Below the pieces are notes generated by a model. That model was not told the origin of the DNA. It saw only the letters and a program-made list of their open reading frames with translations, and made no database searches. A program made the position numbers and the translations under genes. This document shows, piece by piece, positions 52,511 to 59,366 of a stretch of 59,366 nt of DNA. Each line of letters opens with the position of its first letter. Positions within the stretch are counted from its first letter, which is position 1. Source of the DNA: Caldilineaceae bacterium (GTDB lineage Bacteria > Chloroflexota > Anaerolineae > Caldilineales > Caldilineaceae); assembly GCA_020634815.1 (NCBI GenBank), contig JACKBA010000040.1, positions 1 to 59,366 on the forward strand, in the 5' to 3' direction.

Positions 52511-53884
52511 ATGTCTGACCGTCCGCAAAACAAGCAATCCTGGCCGCGCGATGTACTCGTCATCGTTCTGGCGCTGGCTGCATTTGGGATCCTTCTGACC
52601 ACGGCGGCGGCCGTGCTTGGCGTCCTGCCGGCCATGGCCCAGGATGGTGAAGGCTCGCAGGCCTTTCTGCCCGCAATCATCCGCGCCGCAAACACGCCAA
52701 CTCCCACCCAGCCGGCCACTCCAACCGCCACGCCCACGAGCACACCGGGCGTCCCGCCAGTCATCGACGACGAGTACATCGTGCTGGGCTGGAACGACCT
52801 GGGGATGCACTGCTACAACCGCGACTTCAAGGACATTGCCGTGCTGCCGCCCTACAACACTCTGTGGGCGCAGGTCATCAAGCGCGGCGATCCACCCCAG
52901 ATCATTACCGACACGGTCACGGTGGATTACTCCTTCCCCGACAACACCTATTCGGTCGGCAAGTCCAACTTCTGGGATTTCGACGTGCAGCTCTTTGGCG
53001 TCGATCTGCCGCCCAACGTCGGCCTGACGGGCAACGGCATGGCGGGTGAGATGGAGGCAAAGGGCACGCACTTCGCCGCCGAGGGGATCCCGCTCACGGA
53101 ATTCAGCGACAGCAACCCGACGCAGGCCGATCCCTATCAGCTCGCCGAGGTCGTCGTCACGGGGCCGGGCGGCATCCAGCTTGCGCGCAGCACCGTCGTC
53201 GCGCCTGTCTCCACCGAGATGCACTGCGACAACTGCCACAAGGATGGCGGTGTCGAGGGGATCCGCACCGGCAGTGTGGAACAGAACATCCTGGTGCTGC
53301 ACGATAAAGAGAATGCCGACGAGTATCCGAATGGTCACACCGGCAATCTCATGGACCGCCGGCCCATCCTCTGCGCCGAGTGTCACGCCTCAAATGCACT
53401 GGGTGCGCCGGGCGTCCAGGGTATCCCGAACCTGTCCAAAGCCATGCACAAGAAGCATGCCGGCAAGGTGCAGAACACGACCGAGGGCTGCTACAACTGC
53501 CATCCCGGACCGACGACCAAGTGCCTGCGTGACGTCATGTCGTCCGAGTTCAACATGGGCTGCACGGATTGTCACGGGAGCATGGAGCAGGTCGCCAAGA
53601 ACCCGAATCCCTGGCTCAACGAGCCGCGCTGCGACAACTGCCACAAAGATCCCAAGTACGCGCAGAACAACCCGCTCTTCCGCATGTCGACGGGCCATGG
53701 CGGCATCTACTGCGAGGGGTGCCACGACAGTACGCACGCCATTGCGCCCAGCTCGCAGGGACGGGACGCCATCAAGTTCGTCGAGTTGCAGGGCCACGGC
53801 GGCCCCATCGACACCTGCACGGTCTGTCACGTCACATCGCCGGGAGGCGGCAGCCCGCATGATGTAAAGACGGCAGCCGACTGA
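52511..53884 (+). CDS. Secreted heptaheme c-type cytochrome, copy 1
   Basis: This 457-residue protein has an N-terminal export signal (VLVIVLALAAFGILLTTAAAV). Its first mature residues include QAFLPAIIRA and a Thr/Pro linker (TPTPTQPATPTATPTSTPG). A conserved non-heme domain follows (LGWNDLGMHCYNRDF, LPPYNTLWAQVIKRG, FPDNTYSVGKSNFW), then seven CxxCH sites: CDNCH, CAECH, CYNCH, CTDCH, CDNCH, CEGCH and CTVCH. ATG 52511 has GGAGG 5 nt upstream. It would carry electrons outside the membrane; donor and acceptor are unknown. A close paralogue follows. Confidence 0.92.
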   Translation: MSDRPQNKQSWPRDVLVIVLALAAFGILLTTAAAVLGVLPAMAQDGEGSQAFLPAIIRAANTPTPTQPATPTATPTSTPGVPPVIDDEYIVLGWNDLGMHCYNRDFKDIAVLPPYNTLWAQVIKRGDPPQIITDTVTVDYSFPDNTYSVGKSNFWDFDVQLFGVDLPPNVGLTGNGMAGEMEAKGTHFAAEGIPLTEFSDSNPTQADPYQLAEVVVTGPGGIQLARSTVVAPVSTEMHCDNCHKDGGVEGIRTGSVEQNILVLHDKENADEYPNGHTGNLMDRRPILCAECHASNALGAPGVQGIPNLSKAMHKKHAGKVQNTTEGCYNCHPGPTTKCLRDVMSSEFNMGCTDCHGSMEQVAKNPNPWLNEPRCDNCHKDPKYAQNNPLFRMSTGHGGIYCEGCHDSTHAIAPSSQGRDAIKFVELQGHGGPIDTCTVCHVTSPGGGSPHDVKTAAD

Positions 53885-53909
53885 TCGAGATTTCTACGAC
53901 ACAGAAAAG

Positions 53910-53947
53910 ACCACCCCCGGAGCAACTGATGCTCCGGGGGTGGTTTT
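53910..53947. terminator. Terminator between the two cytochrome genes
   Basis: ACCACCCCCGGAGCA (53910-53924) pairs with TGCTCCGGGGGTGGT (53930-53944) around a 5-nt loop, followed by TTTGTGG. The 15-bp stem is perfect, so the two cytochrome genes are probably separately transcribed. Confidence 0.85.
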
Positions 53948-54038
53948 GTGGTTCATTTGGCCCTAGCGGTGACCTTCCAGGAAGCGGATAATGGAGTCTG
54001 CCCCATTCCCGTTATCCCAGCCTAAGGAGGTTCATGCT

Positions 54039-55325
54039 ATGCACAAGTTCGCACGGTTCAAGCTTCGCAGACCCTTCCAACTCGTGGCAACATTTCTGTT
54101 CGGCATCCTCAGCACTGCCGGGCTGGCCATGCTTCTGGGGGCAGCGCTACCTGCCGAAGCGCAGGACGGCCAGGATCTCTACCTGCCGGTGATCAACAAG
54201 GAGTTGCCACCCGCTGCCGTGTCCGACTACGTGCTGCTTGGGTGGAACGATCTCGGCATGCATTGCTACAACCGAGACTTTCAAGATCTCGGCGTGCTGC
54301 CGCCCTATAACACCCTGTGGGCACAGGTCATCAAGCGCGGCAACCCGCCGGTAATCATGACAGATACGGTGACGGTCACCTATCGTTTCCCGGACAATAC
54401 CTATTCGGTCGGCAAATCGAACTTCTGGACCTACGCCAAGCAACTCTTTGGCGTAGACCTTGCGCCGGACATGGGGTTGGCGGGCTTTGGTCTGTCGGGT
54501 GACATGGAGGCCAAGGCGGATCACTTCGTCGCCGAAGGCATCCCACTGACCGAGTTCAGCGACAGCAACCCCACCGTCCGCGACCCGTACCAGTTGGCCG
54601 AACTGGTCGCCATGGATGCCGGCGGTAAAGTCCTGGCGCAGAACACGGTGGTTGCGCCCGTCTCCACCGAAATGCGTTGCGACAACTGCCACAATGACGG
54701 CGGCGTCGAGGGCATCCGCACCGGCCGCGTCGAAACCAACATCCTGACGCTGCACGATGAGGAGAACGCCGACGAATATCCCGCCGGCCACACGGGCCGC
54801 CTGATGGATCGCCGCCCGGTGCTCTGCGCCGAGTGTCATTCCTCCAATGCCCTCAACGCGCCAGGGGTGGCCGGGCTACCCAGCCTGAGCAATGCCATGC
54901 ATGAGAAGCATGCCGGCAAGGTGCCGCAGACGACCGACGGCTGCTACAACTGCCACCCCGGCCCGACGACCAAGTGCCTGCGCGATGTCATGTCCTCGCA
55001 GCACGGCATGACGTGCGTCGACTGTCACGGCAACATGGAGAAGGTGGCGGAGAATCGCAACCCGTGGCTCAACGAACCGCGCTGCGACAGTTGCCACGAC
55101 GAGCCGCAGTACGCGCAGGATCAGCCCCTCTACCGCATGTCCACCGGCCACGGCGGCGTGCGCTGCGAGGGCTGCCACGACAGCACGCACGCCATCGCCA
55201 CCAGCACCGAAGCGCGCGACGCCATCAAGTTCATCAACCTGCAAGGCAAGCCAGGGACGCTGTCGAGTTGCCTGGTCTGCCACACCACCATGCCGGACGG
55301 CAACGGCCCGCATACCGCTCAATAG
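54039..55325 (+). CDS. Secreted heptaheme c-type cytochrome, copy 2
   Basis: This 428-residue paralogue of the preceding cytochrome shares nearly identical blocks (LGWNDLGMHCYNRDF, LPPYNTLWAQVIKRG, DNTYSVGKSNFW, NCHPGPTTKCLRDVMSSQ). Seven CxxCH motifs are present: CDNCH, CAECH, CYNCH, CVDCH, CDSCH, CEGCH and CLVCH. The export signal is VATFLFGILSTAGLAMLLGA, and DLYLPVINK follows the cleavage region. It lacks the Thr/Pro linker of copy 1. ATG 54039 has AAGGAGG 8 nt upstream, which settles the start. Tandem duplication with separate terminators suggests expression under different conditions or dosage. Confidence 0.92.
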   Translation: MHKFARFKLRRPFQLVATFLFGILSTAGLAMLLGAALPAEAQDGQDLYLPVINKELPPAAVSDYVLLGWNDLGMHCYNRDFQDLGVLPPYNTLWAQVIKRGNPPVIMTDTVTVTYRFPDNTYSVGKSNFWTYAKQLFGVDLAPDMGLAGFGLSGDMEAKADHFVAEGIPLTEFSDSNPTVRDPYQLAELVAMDAGGKVLAQNTVVAPVSTEMRCDNCHNDGGVEGIRTGRVETNILTLHDEENADEYPAGHTGRLMDRRPVLCAECHSSNALNAPGVAGLPSLSNAMHEKHAGKVPQTTDGCYNCHPGPTTKCLRDVMSSQHGMTCVDCHGNMEKVAENRNPWLNEPRCDSCHDEPQYAQDQPLYRMSTGHGGVRCEGCHDSTHAIATSTEARDAIKFINLQGKPGTLSSCLVCHTTMPDGNGPHTAQ

Positions 55326-55432
55326 ACGTATCCACCACGACCGTTGCCGTTCCGGCGAAAAGGCACCGGAACGGCAGCGGCCTGATTCCTTTCACGCCCC
55401 AAGCAGCATCCCCGACGCGCTATGTAAACACA

Positions 55433-55636
55433 GCGCATACACCTGATTGACTGACACAAAGTATGAGAGACGTTTTTGAGCCTATCGGGCGCCGACAGCA
55501 GCATGCATATAGTTTCCCTGGTCAACAATGCTACTATATGCATGACAACGATCAAGCCATATGCGCTGTCAAAACGCCCAGTATTAGAGCTTGATGAAAG
55601 CCACCTAAAATCTGTCAGTCAATCAGGCGCATACAC
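55433..55636. mobile_element. MITE-like element with 14-bp TIRs and 10-bp target duplication
   Basis: Direct repeats GCGCATACAC stand at 55433-55442 and 55627-55636. Immediately inside are the perfect terminal inverted repeats CTGATTGACTGACA (55443-55456) and TGTCAGTCAATCAG (55613-55626). The 184-bp element is AT-rich, has no transposase frame and contains an internal 12-bp inverted repeat, CATGCATATAGT (55502-55513) and ACTATATGCATG (55533-55544). It occupies most of the 407-bp gap before clpB; the remaining 96 bp holds the clpB leader. Confidence 0.88.
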
Positions 55637-55732
55637 TTTTCCTACGCTGTTCTAATCTCCGTCGGCTACACTGGATTTGTCATCTTGAACAAATGCCAGG
55701 ATATTTTTGTACCCTGCGAGGAGAAATAGATC

Positions 55733-58327
<2,595 letters not shown>

Positions 58328-58346
58328 TCACGAGGGCGGAAATCAG

Positions 58347-58392
58347 AAAGGCTCACGCTTGGGAGGTGTTCTCCCTTGCGTGAGCCTTTTTC
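58347..58392 (+). terminator. Intrinsic terminator of clpB
   Basis: AAAGGCTCACGC (58347-58358) pairs with GCGTGAGCCTTT (58378-58389), with an inner GGGAG/CTCCC stem, followed by TTTTCGC. Confidence 0.85.
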
Positions 58393-58511
58393 GCGTCACT
58401 ACAGAACGCCAGTCTGGCTGCTGATATCGCCGCTGTGCACGAGTCATGCGTCACGAGGCCTGCGTCACGTATGTGATGCAAACCTGGCGTTCAGAAACTC
58501 GCCGCGGGTTG

Positions 58512-59366
58512 CTAGGGACCGACCCGCGACACCAGCGGCAGATAGAGGTTACCCTGCGGCACCCTGGTCAGCGCGACCTTGGCAACCACCGGATCGTCGT
58601 ATACCGCCGTGCCGGCGAACTCGGCCTGGGCGTGCACCACGTCGAAGCGCGGTGCATTGGTCCACAGTGCGCTGCTGACCAGCATCTGCGTCGTCACGCG
58701 ACTGTTGCCCGCACGCACGCTGCTGAAGCGCGCATTGGCCGGCAGTAAATCCATGAGCGGGAAGAGGCTTGCGCCTTCGAGCGCCGCCACGGCGCCCGTA
58801 TAGAGATCGTCGTTGGGATTACCGGCGACGATCACCTTTGCCTCCGGCTCACAGCCAAGAATCTGCGCCACAAAGTCGTGGACGAGTTGTGCCTGGGCCT
58901 GGCGCCGCGTGGCCGAGTACGCCGAGACCGGCTGTTCCGCCCCAAACTCCGGCGTATCGTTTTCCTTGCCATCAAAGTGAACGGTTATCACGAAGAGGCG
59001 TTCGCCGGCCACGGAGAACTGTGCCGCCAGCGGTTTGCGCCCGTCGAGAAAGTCGCCCGCATTGGCGCCGATGCGCCCCGGGTTGAGCGCCAGCGACGCC
59101 TGGCCCGCCGTGCACGAGACGCTGTTGTCCGTCCCTGCATCGCCGGGCCTGTTCACCATCTGCACGCGCTGCGGGTTGTAGAGCAGCCCGAGCCGCGCAT
59201 TGCTGCCCAGTTCACCGCCATCCTCGGCGTCGAAGGGGTCGATCTGCGCGTACGCATAGGTGGGCCCGCCTGCCTGCTGCACGGCCGCGATGAGCCGGCC
59301 AAAGGTCACATCGGCCGCAACGATGCCGTCGTCGACCGCGCCGTTGTTGTCGCCCACCTCGTCGAG
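58512..59366 (-). CDS. Degenerate endonuclease/exonuclease/phosphatase (ExeM/NucH-like) secreted protein, 5' end cut by window
   Basis: The frame is open to the window edge, so the N-terminal part is missing; 284 codons are visible. LDEVGDNNGAVDDG at the edge, GGPTYAYAQIDPFDAEDGGE and SNARLGLLYN match the core of NucH/ExeM-type extracellular nucleases, and VHFDGKEND plus RRQAQAQLV follow. However, the usual GDxND reads AGNPNDD and the usual SDHDP reads VYDDP, so two catalytic motifs look lost. The C-terminus is GNLYLPLVSRVGP, the Y-L-P motif seen in other exported proteins here. Confidence 0.8.
   Translation of the reverse strand, partial: LDEVGDNNGAVDDGIVAADVTFGRLIAAVQQAGGPTYAYAQIDPFDAEDGGELGSNARLGLLYNPQRVQMVNRPGDAGTDNSVSCTAGQASLALNPGRIGANAGDFLDGRKPLAAQFSVAGERLFVITVHFDGKENDTPEFGAEQPVSAYSATRRQAQAQLVHDFVAQILGCEPEAKVIVAGNPNDDLYTGAVAALEGASLFPLMDLLPANARFSSVRAGNSRVTTQMLVSSALWTNAPRFDVVHAQAEFAGTAVYDDPVVAKVALTRVPQGNLYLPLVSRVGP

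Noticed and set aside
55684..55713. Heat-shock sigma-type promoter before clpB (CTTGAAC) and a similar one before dnaK
   Set aside because: Both leaders contain CTTGAAC but no matching -10 element at an acceptable spacing, so I do not call them.

Overview
The window is high-GC bacterial chromosome carrying ordinary single-copy housekeeping genes (carB, dnaK-grpE-dnaJ, clpB) among accessory transport, metal-homeostasis and secreted-protein genes. Several traits suggest a Chloroflexota bacterium of the Caldilinea/Anaerolineae type: CUT1 sugar transporters with lipoprotein binding proteins, cobalamin-riboswitch ECF transport, secreted proteins carrying a Y/F-L-P-x-V/I motif, and many short tandem or palindromic repeat elements. 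This placement is an inference from gene style, not from a marker-gene comparison.

Layout, left to right. 1-3324 (minus): an acyltransferase-like membrane protein, branched-chain amino-acid ABC ATPases (LivG, LivF) and a phytanoyl-CoA dioxygenase-like gene. 3415-6982 (plus): a copper-efflux operon, csoR / HMA-like protein / copZ / copA, with a recognisable promoter and CsoR-type operator. 7017-10852 (minus): a partly lower-GC block with HigA and a truncated HigB-like toxin, a CocE-type hydrolase, an AraC regulator and a VOC protein. 11073-18120 (plus): a GntR/HutC regulator with its own operator, then NamZ-type muramidase, double GNAT, PIG-L family protein and a CUT1 ABC transporter, together a candidate amino-sugar or peptidoglycan-fragment scavenging operon. 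18138-18850: vapBC.

25654-18863 (minus): a complete predicted corrinoid-uptake operon. A strong promoter, a cobalamin riboswitch and an intrinsic terminator precede a secreted protein with a transcobalamin-like domain plus alpha/alpha toroid, a membrane-tethered transcobalamin-like protein, ECF S, T and fused A-A' components, and a PduO-type corrinoid adenosyltransferase. This is the most interesting functional unit in the window.

25719-32113 (minus): zur-znuA with a clear Zur box, a small membrane protein, a beta-propeller protein, a DUF318 permease with its TIGR03943 partner (both with His-rich loops), and a VUT-family transporter. 32185-32733: a GxxExxY gene bracketed by perfect 17-bp inverted repeats. 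32759-39261 (plus, with one minus gene): carB carrying two in-frame repeat insertions, a TIM-barrel isomerase and hypotheticals. 39326-41907 (minus): a Nudix hydrolase and an NYN/OST-HTH protein. 42352-46574: dnaK-grpE-dnaJ-DUF1232. 46961-55325: a giant beta-helix surface protein and two tandem heptaheme cytochromes. 55433-55636: a MITE-like element with 14-bp terminal repeats and a 10-bp target duplication. 55733-58327: clpB. The right edge holds the 3' part of a degenerate secreted nuclease-like gene.

A recurrent theme is short repeat elements of period about 7-10 bp, or perfect palindromes. They occur between genes and, in at least seven places, inside conserved genes without breaking the reading frame (copA, the ECF ATPase, ecfT, the tethered DUF4430 protein twice, carB twice). 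They resemble in concept the Rickettsia palindromic elements but have different sequences.
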